Assembly (NCBI RefSeq): GCF_900106075.1
Contig: NZ_LT629794.1
Coordinates: 910,001-974,000 of the forward strand
DNA from: Polaribacter sp. Hel1_33_78
GTDB lineage: Bacteria; Bacteroidota; Bacteroidia; Flavobacteriales; Flavobacteriaceae
Length of the DNA stretch: 64,000 nt
Direction: 5' to 3'
The position numbers and the translations under genes were made by a program. Positions 47,612 through 59,276 of this stretch are shown here, piece by piece. The first letter of the stretch is position 1, and the number at the start of each line of letters is the position of its first letter. A model generated the notes under the pieces. That model searched no databases. It had not been told where the DNA came from and worked only from the letters and a program-made list of their open reading frames with translations.

Positions 47612-48529
47612 CTAAAAAGTACCAACGATTCTTAAGCCTGTAAATTCTGGAGAAAATTGTGGTGTATAGTTTAAAGAAATCTTCTTTTGTTTCGTTCTGT
47701 TTAAAATACCTCTTGCTTTCCAGCTGCTTCTAACAACTGATCGCCCTATTAAAGTGCCTACAATAGCACCGGCAACCATATCGCTAAACCAGTGTTGGTG
47801 GCCCTTAACGTTGGAGAAAAATACAGCGCTCATAACTCCATAGGGAATCCAATAATTATCATACTCCATTTGAATTACCTTGGCTAGAGCAAAAAAAGTA
47901 GTGACATGCATTGAAGGCATACCCGTTGCTTTCCAATCTGAAAAAACTATTTCGTTTTCTCTACTATTAAAAAAGTCCCAATTGCTATTGGTAAAAGGTT
48001 GGCCTTTGGTAGTGGTGTTTAAGGGACTTTCCGGTCTATTTCGGCCAAAAATCGTCTTTAAAGTAATTTGCGTAATTAATGTTGAGTACGCGATAGCTTT
48101 AAAAGAATTAATTCCCACATGTTGCCCCTTTTCACTATTACCAATTAAAGACCCAATATACAACCCAATAATGGGATAAGTCAGATATGAGTTTTGACCA
48201 TTTATCCATTCATTTTTTGTGTTTTTTAAAAAATCAGGAGTTATATTGGGTAAACTATAATCTATATTGGGCTCAACATGGTTCTGCCAAGCTTTCGTAG
48301 TAATTTTATCAGTGGCAATTAACCCCAAAATACCAGCGGCATAGTAGCCAGTTTTTTTCCAATCATCTGAAACCTCTTTTCCTAAAAACACAAAATCACT
48401 TGGTATGGTGTTAAAACTAGTTTTGATGACAGAACCAGCAGTTTGAAAGAGGTTTTTCTTTTTAGGTTGATTTTGAGAAAAAATAGCGAGGGAAAAAAAT
48501 AGCAGAAGGCATTTTAAAAAGAGTTTCAT
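47612..48529 (-). CDS. PAP2-family phosphatase
   Basis: Predicted lipid or isoprenoid phosphatase of the envelope. From the ATG at 48529 it has 305 residues with a signal peptide (KLFLKCLLLFFSLAIFSQ); a longer frame from 48592 is less likely because it puts 21 residues before that signal. Motif 1 is KTIFGRNRP, motif 2 GMPSMHVTT (Met for the usual Gly in PSGH), and motif 3 SNVKGHQHWFSD, in which the usual Arg after Ser is Asn while the catalytic His and Asp remain. Function may be undecaprenyl-pyrophosphate or lipid A dephosphorylation; this is inference. Confidence 0.82.
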   Translation of the reverse strand: MKLFLKCLLLFFSLAIFSQNQPKKKNLFQTAGSVIKTSFNTIPSDFVFLGKEVSDDWKKTGYYAAGILGLIATDKITTKAWQNHVEPNIDYSLPNITPDFLKNTKNEWINGQNSYLTYPIIGLYIGSLIGNSEKGQHVGINSFKAIAYSTLITQITLKTIFGRNRPESPLNTTTKGQPFTNSNWDFFNSRENEIVFSDWKATGMPSMHVTTFFALAKVIQMEYDNYWIPYGVMSAVFFSNVKGHQHWFSDMVAGAIVGTLIGRSVVRSSWKARGILNRTKQKKISLNYTPQFSPEFTGLRIVGTF

Positions 48530-49051
48530 CTTAATGATTTTTATGTTTTTTGATTCAAAAAATTTTAACCCAAAAATACAATTAACCAACAAAATAATTC
48601 TAAAAAAATAAAAGTTTTCTTTTTAGAATTTATATTAACAATTGCTTTTGCTATTTTTTTTATTATCTTTTGATGATGAATATGATTTTTTAATGAGGCT
48701 GAGTCATTATAATCACTGGTTCTCTTGCATTTGTTTTTAGGAAGTTTAACATACATCTGTTGAAATCATATATCGTATTATTTTTAGCTCGATTAAGAGG
48801 AAACATAGTTGGTTATCGTCATTCTAAATCATAGTTTTGTTTCTTTTCCTCCAGTATCTTTATGCTTCTGTTATTCCAAAATTTGACCGGCCGATTGGTA
48901 GGAGCGCTTTTATCAATTCCGAAACATAATTCTGGTATATCTTATTTTTGGTAATGAGATTTGTAATAAAAGCATTAAATTTTTAAAAATGATTTCATGC
49001 ATCTCATAAAAAACCTTTTTTGTAAATTTACATTCTCAAAATATATGATTT
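48530..49051. other. Non-coding stretch upstream of the polysaccharide locus
   Basis: About 520 bases between the divergent PAP2 gene and the first polysaccharide gene. No credible gene, and no full promoter consensus was found; TAAATTTA at 49022-49029 is close to a -7 element 23 bases before the GTG start. Confidence 0.45.
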
Positions 49052-51270
<2,219 letters not shown>

Positions 51271-51271
51271 C

Positions 51272-51279
51272 TATCTTTG
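51272..51279 (+). promoter_or_regulatory. -7 element before the first nucleotidyltransferase gene
   Basis: TATCTTTG matches TAnnTTTG and ends 13 bases before the ATG at 51293, overlapping the end of the previous gene. No TTG partner is seen. Confidence 0.35.
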
Positions 51280-51292
51280 CCAAAAACAAATC

Positions 51293-51718
51293 ATGAAGAA
51301 AAAAGCAATTATTGTATCAGGGTATTTTAATCCTATTCACAAAGGACATTTAGAGTATTTTAATAATGCTAAAGAGTTAGCAAATGAGCTTTTTGTAATC
51401 GTGAATAGCGATTTGCAAAGAGGACTTAAAGGTTCAAAAGAATTTCAAAAAGAAGCTGAGCGTTTATTTATTGTTCAGAATATCAAAGCAGTAGACAAAG
51501 CAATCATTTCTGTCGATAAAGATAGAACGGTATGTGCATCTATTCGCACTATTTTTGAAACCTATGGAGCAGAATATGACCTTGGTTTTGCCAATGGTGG
51601 TGATCAGGATAACAACTCAATACCGGAAGCACCAATTTGTAGAGAGTTAAATATAGAATTGATAGATGGCTTAGGAGATAAAATTCAATCATCTTCATGG
51701 TTGTTAAAAAATAAATAA
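51293..51718 (+). CDS. Small HxGH nucleotidyltransferase (RfaE-C/cytidylyltransferase-like)
   Basis: A 141-residue single-domain enzyme. The HKGH motif in GYFNPIHKGHLEYF binds the nucleotide triphosphate, and the C-terminal QSSSWLL takes the place of the ISSTxx motif. The middle has GGDQDNNSIPE and a conserved Cys, like the adenylyl/cytidylyltransferases that activate sugar or polyol phosphates. The substrate is unknown. It is followed by a second, different nucleotidyltransferase after 2 bases, within a nucleotide-sugar operon. Confidence 0.8.
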   Translation: MKKKAIIVSGYFNPIHKGHLEYFNNAKELANELFVIVNSDLQRGLKGSKEFQKEAERLFIVQNIKAVDKAIISVDKDRTVCASIRTIFETYGAEYDLGFANGGDQDNNSIPEAPICRELNIELIDGLGDKIQSSSWLLKNK

Positions 51719-51720
51719 AT

Positions 51721-52152
51721 ATGAAAATAGGTATTACCTTTAGTGCTTTCGATTTGTTTCATGCAGGACATGTTAAAATGTTAGAAGATGCGAAACAAGA
51801 ATGCGATTACTTAATTTGTGGTTTACAAACCGATCCTACTTTAGATCGTCCAGAAAAAAATATGCCAGTTCAATCTGTAGTTGAGCGCTACATTCAGTTA
51901 AAAGGCTGTAAGTATGTAGATGAAATAGTGCCCTATGCAACAGAACAAGATTTAGAAGACGTTTTACGTTCTTTTAAAATAGATGTACGTATAGTTGGAG
52001 ATGAATACGCGACAAAACAATTTACAGGACGTGAATACTGCGAAAAGTCTGGTATAGCTCTTTTTTACAACAAGAGAGAACACCGTTTTTCTAGCAGTGG
52101 TTTGCGCAAAGAAGTGCAAGAAATAGAAAATTTAAAAAAAGGAGCTAAATAA
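51721..52152 (+). CDS. Small HxGH cytidylyltransferase, TagD-like
   Basis: A 143-residue protein with HAGH in FDLFHAGHVKML, the VGDEY segment, and RFSSSGLR, aligning with the RTEGISTT region of glycerol-3-phosphate cytidylyltransferase. It may make CDP-glycerol or another CDP-polyol. It is not a copy of the preceding gene: motifs match but the rest differs. It lies 2 bases after it and 7 bases before fcl, so all are one transcript. Confidence 0.8.
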   Translation: MKIGITFSAFDLFHAGHVKMLEDAKQECDYLICGLQTDPTLDRPEKNMPVQSVVERYIQLKGCKYVDEIVPYATEQDLEDVLRSFKIDVRIVGDEYATKQFTGREYCEKSGIALFYNKREHRFSSSGLRKEVQEIENLKKGAK

Positions 52153-52159
52153 TTCAGGA

Positions 52160-53119
52160 ATGAATAAAAATGCTAAAATATATATTGCTGGGCATCGTGG
52201 AATGGTGGGGTCAGCAGTATGGAGAGCTTTAGAAAAAAAAGGGTATACTAACTTAATAGGTAAATCCAGTTTAGCATTAGATTTAAGAGATCAACAAAGT
52301 GTGCTTGATTTTTATAAACAAGAAAAACCAGCAGTGGTAATTGATGCTGCAGCGAAAGTAGGCGGTATTTTAGCAAATAATGATTTTCCGTATCAGTTTT
52401 TAATGGAGAATATGCAAATTCAGAATAATTTAATTGATAGTGCACTAAAATCAGGCATTGAGAAATTCATCTTTTTAGGAAGCTCTTGTATTTATCCAAA
52501 ACTCGCTCCGCAACCTTTAAAAGAAGAATATTTGCTAACAGATTCTTTAGAACCAACAAACGAGTGGTATGCCATTGCAAAAATAACAGGCGTAAAAGCG
52601 TGTCAGGCGATTCGCAAACAATTTCAAAAAGATTATGTCAGCTTAATGCCAACTAACTTGTATGGAACGCATGATAATTTTGATTTAAAATCATCTCATG
52701 TTTTACCTGCAATGTTGCGCAAATTTCATGAGGCGAAATTAAATAACCATGCTCCTGTAGTATTGTGGGGTAGCGGCACACCCATGCGTGAGTTTTTATT
52801 TGTAGATGATATGGCAGAAGCGGTAGTGTACGCTTTAGAAAATGAGTTGCCCGAATATCTATATAATGTAGGTTCTGGTAAAGATATTACCATAAAAGAA
52901 TTGGCAGAAACCATTCAGAAAGTAATTGGGCACCGAGGAAATATTGTTTGGGATGCCTCCAAACCAGATGGAACGCCAAGAAAATTAATGGATGTTTCAA
53001 AAATGAAAGGTATGGGCTGGAGGTATATAACAGAATTAGAAGAAGGAATCGAAAAAACCTATACTTGGTTTTTAGAAAATATTGAAAATTTTAAAGAAGT
53101 AAAGTTAGAGAAGATGTAG
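52160..53119 (+). CDS. fcl: GDP-L-fucose synthase
   Basis: Epimerises and reduces GDP-4-keto-6-deoxymannose to GDP-L-fucose. The 319-residue SDR has the NADP motif GHRGMVGSAV, the LGSSCIYPKLAPQP segment typical of Fcl, and the YxxxK pair in EWYAIAK. Its partner gmd lies 540 bases downstream, separated by a decayed gene and repeats; the usual order is gmd then fcl, here reversed. Confidence 0.95.
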   Translation: MNKNAKIYIAGHRGMVGSAVWRALEKKGYTNLIGKSSLALDLRDQQSVLDFYKQEKPAVVIDAAAKVGGILANNDFPYQFLMENMQIQNNLIDSALKSGIEKFIFLGSSCIYPKLAPQPLKEEYLLTDSLEPTNEWYAIAKITGVKACQAIRKQFQKDYVSLMPTNLYGTHDNFDLKSSHVLPAMLRKFHEAKLNNHAPVVLWGSGTPMREFLFVDDMAEAVVYALENELPEYLYNVGSGKDITIKELAETIQKVIGHRGNIVWDASKPDGTPRKLMDVSKMKGMGWRYITELEEGIEKTYTWFLENIENFKEVKLEKM

Positions 53120-53188
53120 ACTTTGGCGAAGATAACGACGAAGACTAAAACTTTGACTGAGACTAAGGCAAAAACACAGTTTTAGACA

Positions 53189-53541
53189 TTGAGAGATTTT
53201 AAAAATATGATATTTGGACAGATAGCATGGAGCTTGTTGATGCCATTTATACGTTTGTGGAAGCTTTTCCGAATACCGAAAAATACGGACTGCGTTCTTA
53301 GATAACAAGATCTGTGGTTTCAATTCCCTCAAATATTGCAGAAGGAGTATCTCTGAACTTAGAAAAAGATTTCATAAGGTTTTTGGAAATAGCATTGGGT
53401 TCGGCTTTTGAATTAGAAGCACAGTTAATCATTGCGAGCAAAAGAAAGTATATTTCTAAAAGGAATTTAGAGGAAACAGTTAAGAAACTTTCGAGTTTAC
53501 AGAAACGAATATACGGACTAAAAAGAAAAATTATAAACTAA
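53189..53541 (+). pseudogene. Broken four-helix-bundle (S23/IVP-family) protein gene
   Basis: Read with one frame correction near 53200-53207 and through a TAG at 53299-53301, the sequence gives a complete four-helix-bundle protein of the 23S-intervening-sequence family: start near TTG 53189 (LRDFK), YDIWTDSMELVDAIY, FPNTEKYGLRS, stop, then ITRSVVSIPSNIAEG and GSAFELEAQLIIA. The TAG stands where family members have Gln (CAG). Only the last 75 codons remain open. The gene lies between fcl and gmd and is flanked on both sides by GACTAA-rich repeats. Its function, even when intact, is uncertain. Confidence 0.82.
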
Positions 53542-53600
53542 GACTATAAAGCTAAGACTATAAAGCTAAGACTATAAAGCTAAAACTATCAAGCTAAGAC
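53538..53600 (+). repeat. 14-bp tandem repeat, four copies and a partial
   Basis: Unit CTAAGACTATAAAG: three identical copies (53538-53579), a fourth with two changes (53580-53593) and a partial copy. Related GACTAA/GACTAAG words also occur upstream of the broken gene (about 53140-53166). Confidence 0.9.
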
Positions 53601-53656
53601 GAAAACAAAGTCAATGTCAAAGTCATTGTTAAAGTTTATTTTTTAAAATAAAAAAT

Positions 53657-54784
53657 ATGAAAGTAGCATTAATCACAGGAATTACAGGGCAGGATGGGTC
53701 TTATTTAGCAGAGTTGTTGTTAGAAAAAGGCTATATGGTGCATGGTATAAAAAGAAGATCCTCTCTTTTTAATACCGCTAGAATAGATCATTTATACCAA
53801 GATCCTCATGCTCCAAATTTAAGGCTTAAATTACATTACGGAGATTTAACTGACGCAATGAACTTGACACGTATCATTCAAGAATGTCAACCCGATGAGA
53901 TATACAATCTAGGAGCAATGTCTCATGTCGCTGTTTCATTTGACACGCCAGAATATGTTGGGAATGTGGATGGTTTGGGTACGTTAAGAATATTAGAAGC
54001 GGTACGGATTTTAGGGCTCGAAAAGAAAACAAGAATTTACCAAGCTTCAACTTCAGAATTGTATGGAGGGATGCCAGAAAACAAAAATGAAAAAGGTTTT
54101 TATGACGAAAATTCTCCATTTTACCCTCGTTCACCATACGGAGTAGCCAAAATATACGGATTTTGGATTACGAAAAATTATCGTGAAGCGTATAATATGT
54201 TTGCTTGTAATGGTATTTTATTCAATCACGAATCACCGAGAAGAGGGGAGACTTTCGTGACCAGGAAAATTACCCGTGCGGTAGCAAAAATAGCATTAGG
54301 CTTGCAAGAAAAATTCTACTTAGGAAACTTAGAAGCAAAACGTGATTGGGGACATGCAAAAGATTATGTGCGCATGATGTGGATGATTTTACAAGCAAAT
54401 CAGCCAGAAGATTGGGTAATTGCAACTGGGGTAACAACTACGGTAAGAGACTTTGTACGTATGGCTTTTGGAGAAGTAGGGATCGAGTTAGAATTTAAAG
54501 GAGAGGGAGTAGAAGAAAAAGCTTTTGTTACGGCTTGTACTCATAAAGATTTTCAGATACCAATAGGAAAGGAAGTTTTATCGGTTGATCCGTCTTATTT
54601 TAGACCCACAGAGGTTGATTTGTTAATTGGAGATCCTTCTAAGGCTAAAAACAAATTAGGTTGGATTCCAGAGCATGACTTGGCCTCTTTGGTAAAAGAT
54701 ATGATGATCGGTGATGTTACTCTAATGCAAAAAGATGTTGTGCTGTTAAAAGCAGGCCATGAAATATTGAAACAGGCAGAGTAA
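53657..54784 (+). CDS. gmd: GDP-mannose 4,6-dehydratase
   Basis: Makes GDP-4-keto-6-deoxy-D-mannose, the precursor of GDP-L-fucose used by Fcl. The 375-residue SDR has [15 protein letters not shown] at the NADP site, the QASTSELYG catalytic segment, and YxxxK in [21 protein letters not shown] is diagnostic of Gmd. Length is normal. It is preceded by tandem repeats and followed by a 370-base gap. Confidence 0.96.
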   Translation: MKVALITGITGQDGSYLAELLLEKGYMVHGIKRRSSLFNTARIDHLYQDPHAPNLRLKLHYGDLTDAMNLTRIIQECQPDEIYNLGAMSHVAVSFDTPEYVGNVDGLGTLRILEAVRILGLEKKTRIYQASTSELYGGMPENKNEKGFYDENSPFYPRSPYGVAKIYGFWITKNYREAYNMFACNGILFNHESPRRGETFVTRKITRAVAKIALGLQEKFYLGNLEAKRDWGHAKDYVRMMWMILQANQPEDWVIATGVTTTVRDFVRMAFGEVGIELEFKGEGVEEKAFVTACTHKDFQIPIGKEVLSVDPSYFRPTEVDLLIGDPSKAKNKLGWIPEHDLASLVKDMMIGDVTLMQKDVVLLKAGHEILKQAE

Positions 54785-55118
54785 CTTTTATCATACGGTC
54801 TGATTCAAAATAGTTTTAAAAGAACTTTGGAAATTGTGAATGTATAAAATAGGGAGACTTCGAATTTTTTTGAAAGTAGCGTTTGCAAAAAAAACATATC
54901 TTTGGATTATGGATTAACAAGTTGAAGTGTTTTGAGCATCGCTTCTTAATACATAAAACAAGAGTCGGTTAAAATTAGTTATGATTTTAAAATTATTTTG
55001 GAATACCGAAAGCCCTTTTTATAGTGTGTTCGACAAATAAAAAATAGAAATAAAGTTTCTAACAAATTTTCATTTTTAAAAGAATCTTTTAGATTGTAGT
55101 AATAAAATAAAATTGGAT
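54785..55118. other. Gap between gmd and ugd
   Basis: About 330 bases of AT-rich DNA without a recognisable gene. A TATCTTTG -7 word occurs at 54897-54904 but lacks a correctly spaced TTG. It ends in the tandem repeat before ugd. Confidence 0.45.
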
Positions 55119-55151
55119 ACAAGTAAAATACAAGTAAAATACAAGTAAAAT
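55119..55151 (+). repeat. Three perfect 11-bp tandem repeats before ugd
   Basis: ACAAGTAAAAT occurs three times head to tail without a mismatch, ending 3 bases before the ATG at 55155. It covers the region contacted by the ribosome, so copy number could alter translation or transcription. Confidence 0.95.
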
Positions 55152-55154
55152 ATC

Positions 55155-56570
55155 ATGAAAAAAATTAAAAATATTTGTTGTTTGGGTGCCGGTTATGTTG
55201 GTGGTCCAACCATGTCAGTAATCGCCTTAAAATCTCCAGGAATTAAGGTAACCGTTGTCGATTTAAATAAAGAGCGTATTGCTGCTTGGAATGATGAAGA
55301 TTTAGATAAATTACCGGTATATGAACCGGGATTAGCAGAAGTGGTTGCAGAGGCACGTGGTAGAAATTTATTTTTCTCTACGGATGTTGATGGTGCCATT
55401 GAAGCAGCAGATATGATTTTTATCGCTGTAAATACGCCTACCAAAACCTATGGTGAAGGAAAAGGAATGGCTGCCGATTTAAAATTTGTAGAGTTGTGCG
55501 CGCGTCAAATAGCGGAAGTAGCGACCTCTGATAAAATTATTGTTGAAAAATCAACCTTACCAGTGCGTACCGCAGAAACATTACAAACGATTCTAGATAG
55601 TAACGGAAAAGGCGTGCATTTTGAAGTGCTTTCCAATCCCGAATTCTTAGCGGAGGGAACTGCCATTGATGATTTATTTTATGCGGATAGAGTTTTAATT
55701 GGTGGTCAACAAACGCCAAGTGGGCAAGCTGCAATTCAATCATTAGTGGATGTGTATTCAAATTGGTTAAGTCCAAAACAAATATTAACCACCAATGTTT
55801 GGTCTTCGGAGCTCTCTAAATTAACAGCAAATGCTTTTTTAGCACAGCGTATTTCGTCGATTAATGCACTATCAGCATTGTGCGAAGCTACGGAAGCGGA
55901 TGTAGATGAAGTTGCAAAAGCTATTGGTACAGATAGTCGTATAGGGCCTAAATTCTTAAAGGCATCTGTTGGTTTTGGAGGGTCATGTTTTCAAAAGGAC
56001 ATTTTGAACTTGGTGTATTTATGTCGTCATTTTAACTTGCCAGAAGTTGCTAATTATTGGGAACAAGTCATTATCATGAACGATTATCAAAAATACCGTT
56101 TTGCAAAAAAAATTATTACAACATTATTCAATACTGTTAATGGTAAGAAAATAGCATTCTTGGGATGGGCCTTTAAAAAGGACACCAATGATACTCGAGA
56201 GTCTGCAGCAATTTATGTGGCGGAACACTTGATAGAAGATGGAGCAGAAGTGCATGTGTATGACCCTAAAGTATCCGAAAGTAAAATTAAGGCAGACATG
56301 CGTTATCTATGGGAGTTAAAAGGATTAACCGAAGAAAAAATAAAGCATAAATTAGCACAAATCTTTGTGTATACGAGTCCTATGGAAGCTGTTCATAAGG
56401 CACATGCCGTTGCACTGTTAACCGAGTGGGACGAATTTATAGGCTATGATTGGAATGCTATTTATACCAATATGTACAAACCTGCGTTCGTGTTTGATGG
56501 TCGTAATATATTAGATATTAAAAATTTAACTGCCATTGGTTTTCAAGTGAAAGGAATTGGTAAATATTAA
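55155..56570 (+). CDS. ugd: UDP-glucose 6-dehydrogenase (eukaryote-like form)
   Basis: Oxidises UDP-glucose to UDP-glucuronate with two NAD. The 471-residue protein is longer than most bacterial Ugd proteins and resembles the animal/plant type: [17 protein letters not shown] at the NAD site, [32 protein letters not shown], and catalytic Cys278 in [14 protein letters not shown] follows after 47 bases, giving a UDP-xylose route. Confidence 0.95.
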   Translation: MKKIKNICCLGAGYVGGPTMSVIALKSPGIKVTVVDLNKERIAAWNDEDLDKLPVYEPGLAEVVAEARGRNLFFSTDVDGAIEAADMIFIAVNTPTKTYGEGKGMAADLKFVELCARQIAEVATSDKIIVEKSTLPVRTAETLQTILDSNGKGVHFEVLSNPEFLAEGTAIDDLFYADRVLIGGQQTPSGQAAIQSLVDVYSNWLSPKQILTTNVWSSELSKLTANAFLAQRISSINALSALCEATEADVDEVAKAIGTDSRIGPKFLKASVGFGGSCFQKDILNLVYLCRHFNLPEVANYWEQVIIMNDYQKYRFAKKIITTLFNTVNGKKIAFLGWAFKKDTNDTRESAAIYVAEHLIEDGAEVHVYDPKVSESKIKADMRYLWELKGLTEEKIKHKLAQIFVYTSPMEAVHKAHAVALLTEWDEFIGYDWNAIYTNMYKPAFVFDGRNILDIKNLTAIGFQVKGIGKY

Positions 56571-56617
56571 ATTTAGCAAAGATTAAAAGTATTTAATTCT
56601 TATAATAAGAGAAGAAT

Positions 56618-57553
56618 ATGAAAAAAATATTAATTACTGGAGGTGCAGGGTTTGTGGGTTCTCATTTATGCCAACGTTTATTAAATGAAGGAAATGAAGT
56701 GCTGTGCTTGGATAATTATTTTACAGGAGATAAAAAAAATATCCTAAAATTATTAGACAATCCTTATTTTGAAATGATTCGACATGATATTACGGAACCG
56801 TATTATGCAGAGGTAGATGAGATTTATAATTTAGCTTGTCCTGCGTCTCCGGTGCATTACCAATTCAATCCCATAAAAACAATGAAGACCTCCGTTATGG
56901 GTGCTATTAACACCTTAGGTTTGGCAAAGCGTGTGGGAGCTAAAATTTTACAAGCCAGTACCAGTGAAGTGTATGGAGATCCTTCAGTACATCCGCAACC
57001 AGAAAGTTATTGGGGACATGTAAATCCGATTGGGATTCGTTCTTGTTATGATGAAGGTAAGCGTTGTGCTGAGACTTTATTTATGGATTATCACATTCAA
57101 AATAAGGTAGCGATTAAGATTATTAGAATTTTTAATACGTATGGTCCAAATATGAACCCTTCAGATGGGCGCGTGGTTTCTAATTTTATCATGCAAGCAT
57201 TAAGAGGAGAGAACATTACGATATTTGGAGACGGCTTGCAGACACGTTCATTTCAATATGTAGATGATTTGGTAGAAGGTATGATTCGTATGATGGCATC
57301 AGAACCTTCATTTTTAGGACCTGTGAATCTCGGAAATCCGAATGAATTTACCATGTTAGAACTGGCACAAGCAGTCATTCGTTTGACAAATTCAAAATCC
57401 ACCATTATTCATATGCCTTTGCCACAAGATGATCCAAAACAACGGCAGCCAGAGATTTCTCTAGCAAAAGAAAAATTAAAGGGGTGGCAGCCGAAGATAG
57501 AGCTAGAGGAAGGACTTGGAAAAACAATTTCCTATTTTGAATCATTATTGTAA
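56618..57553 (+). CDS. UDP-glucuronate decarboxylase (UDP-xylose synthase)
   Basis: Converts UDP-glucuronate to UDP-xylose. The 311-residue SDR has [14 protein letters not shown], the family hallmark [12 protein letters not shown], the catalytic STSEVYGDP and YDEGKR (YxxxK), and the FNTYGPNM and [13 protein letters not shown] segments typical of UXS. Directly downstream of ugd, so substrate supply is linked. Confidence 0.95.
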   Translation: MKKILITGGAGFVGSHLCQRLLNEGNEVLCLDNYFTGDKKNILKLLDNPYFEMIRHDITEPYYAEVDEIYNLACPASPVHYQFNPIKTMKTSVMGAINTLGLAKRVGAKILQASTSEVYGDPSVHPQPESYWGHVNPIGIRSCYDEGKRCAETLFMDYHIQNKVAIKIIRIFNTYGPNMNPSDGRVVSNFIMQALRGENITIFGDGLQTRSFQYVDDLVEGMIRMMASEPSFLGPVNLGNPNEFTMLELAQAVIRLTNSKSTIIHMPLPQDDPKQRQPEISLAKEKLKGWQPKIELEEGLGKTISYFESLL

Positions 57554-58226
57554 TGAAACGGATATTTGTTGGTCTAAAAAAATTGATTCCATTTATGATG
57601 ACGAAATTCTGAATGGTTTAAAAAAGTATAGGGAGGTTTATGAATTAGTAATTTAATAGTAGTTTGGTATTGGCAATTTGAATTAAAAGAAGTAATTTTT
57701 TTTATTTTTAAACATTTTGAATGCTTTTTGTTTTAATGATGTTAGTAAAAAAAACTGCTGGTTACCAAAATTCAAGATCAAATCATTCGGTGTTTTGATC
57801 TAGTAAACCGCTTTCGTTTGTTTGATAAGAGATTAGATGTTACTCTATTAAAATTGGTAGTGAAAGAAATTTTGGTACAGTAATATGGTTTCTGGAAAAG
57901 CTTTGGCTTGAAATCATAGATTTACTAAATCGTAAATTATATAGATTTTAGTAAAATTAAGATGTTTAAAATTTTAGATTAATATTTTAATAATAAATTT
58001 TTTCATTTTTCATAATTCTCGTAGGTAAAGCATGAATTTTTTACTCTATGTCCAAAAGTTAGTAATAATTTAGTAGGTTTGCATTTTAAATTTTATAGTC
58101 ATTTAGCACGATTTTACTAGCGTTAGTAAGAAATGAAAAGTAAAGAAATTTTAGATTTTTTTTAATATATTTCATTACTTAAAATTAACAGAATATTTAT
58201 ATTTTAAAAGGTAAAATAAATTAAAT
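57554..58226. other. Gap between the UDP-xylose and dTDP-rhamnose modules
   Basis: About 670 bases without an intact gene. A 30-codon frame just after UXS (ending near 57655; contains DDEILNGLKKYREVY) looks protein-like but is too short to assign. A TAGGTTTG -7 word at 58074-58081 could serve rfbB with a leader of about 140 bases. Confidence 0.45.
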
Positions 58227-59273
58227 ATGAAAAATATACTAATAACAGGCGGAGCAGGATTTATTGGTTCACACGTAGTAAGATTATTTGTAAATAAATA
58301 TCCCGACTACCATATTTATAATTTAGACGCTTTGACCTATGCGGGAAATTTAGAAAATTTAATAGATATTGAGTCTAAGGAGAACTATACATTCTTGCAT
58401 GGTGATATTACAGACGAAGTCTATATAAATACTGTTTTCACTAAATATCAATTTGATTCGGTCGTTCACTTGGCAGCCGAATCGCATGTAGATCGCTCCA
58501 TAACAGATCCTTTGGCATTTGCAAAAACCAATATTTTAGGGACGATGATTTTATTAAATGCCTTTAAAGTACTTTGGAAGGATAATTGGGAAGGTAAACG
58601 TTTTTATCATGTAAGTACAGATGAAGTATATGGATCTCTGGGAACTACAGGCTTATTTGAAGAAACTACTTCTTATGACCCTAATTCTCCTTATTCGGCA
58701 TCAAAAGCAAGTTCAGATCATTTTGTAAGAGCTTACGGAGAAACTTACGGCCTGCCTTATGTAATTTCTAATTGCTCAAATAATTATGGGCAACAGCAAT
58801 TTCCGGAAAAGTTGATTCCTTTATTTATAAATAATATTTTAAATGATAAGGCTTTACCGGTATACGGTGATGGAAATTACACCAGAGACTGGTTGTATGT
58901 AGTTGATCATGCCATTGCAATTGATTTGGTTTATCATAAAGGGTTGAATACTGAAACTTATAATATTGGTGGTTTTAACGAATGGAAAAATATTGATTTA
59001 GTAAAATTATTATGTCAACAGATGGATCAAAAGTTAGGGCGCGCAGCAGGTACAAGTGAAAAATTAATTACGTATGTGAAAGACCGACCAGGTCATGATT
59101 TGCGCTATGCCATTGACGCCTCAAAAATAAATAAAGAATTAGGCTGGAGTCCAACGGTAACTTTTGAAGAGGGATTGTCAGAAACAATCGATTGGTATTT
59201 AAGCCATGAAGATTGGTTAAACAATGTAACTTCTGGGAATTATCAAAATTATTATAAAGCACAATATAAATAA
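58227..59273 (+). CDS. rfbB: dTDP-glucose 4,6-dehydratase
   Basis: Second enzyme of dTDP-L-rhamnose synthesis. The 348-residue SDR has GGAGFIGSHVVRLF, LAAESHVDRSI, STDEVYGSLG and YSASKASSDH (YxxxK), plus NCSNNYGQQQFPEKLIP, which is diagnostic. rfbA follows after 3 bases and rfbC and rfbD continue the operon. Confidence 0.96.
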   Translation: MKNILITGGAGFIGSHVVRLFVNKYPDYHIYNLDALTYAGNLENLIDIESKENYTFLHGDITDEVYINTVFTKYQFDSVVHLAAESHVDRSITDPLAFAKTNILGTMILLNAFKVLWKDNWEGKRFYHVSTDEVYGSLGTTGLFEETTSYDPNSPYSASKASSDHFVRAYGETYGLPYVISNCSNNYGQQQFPEKLIPLFINNILNDKALPVYGDGNYTRDWLYVVDHAIAIDLVYHKGLNTETYNIGGFNEWKNIDLVKLLCQQMDQKLGRAAGTSEKLITYVKDRPGHDLRYAIDASKINKELGWSPTVTFEEGLSETIDWYLSHEDWLNNVTSGNYQNYYKAQYK

Positions 59274-59276
59274 AAT

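Noticed and set aside
48530..48592. Longer N-terminus for the PAP2 protein from 48592
   Set aside because: It would bury the signal peptide behind 21 residues; the ATG at 48529 gives a standard exported start.
48565..48756. 63-codon open frame upstream of the PAP2 gene
   Set aside because: Low-complexity Lys/Ile composition, overlaps the likely PAP2 leader, and no recognisable domain.
53538..53600. Possible CRISPR-like array
   Set aside because: The repeats are contiguous with no spacers, and no cas genes are present; it is a simple tandem repeat. The same holds for the 11-bp repeats at 55119-55151.
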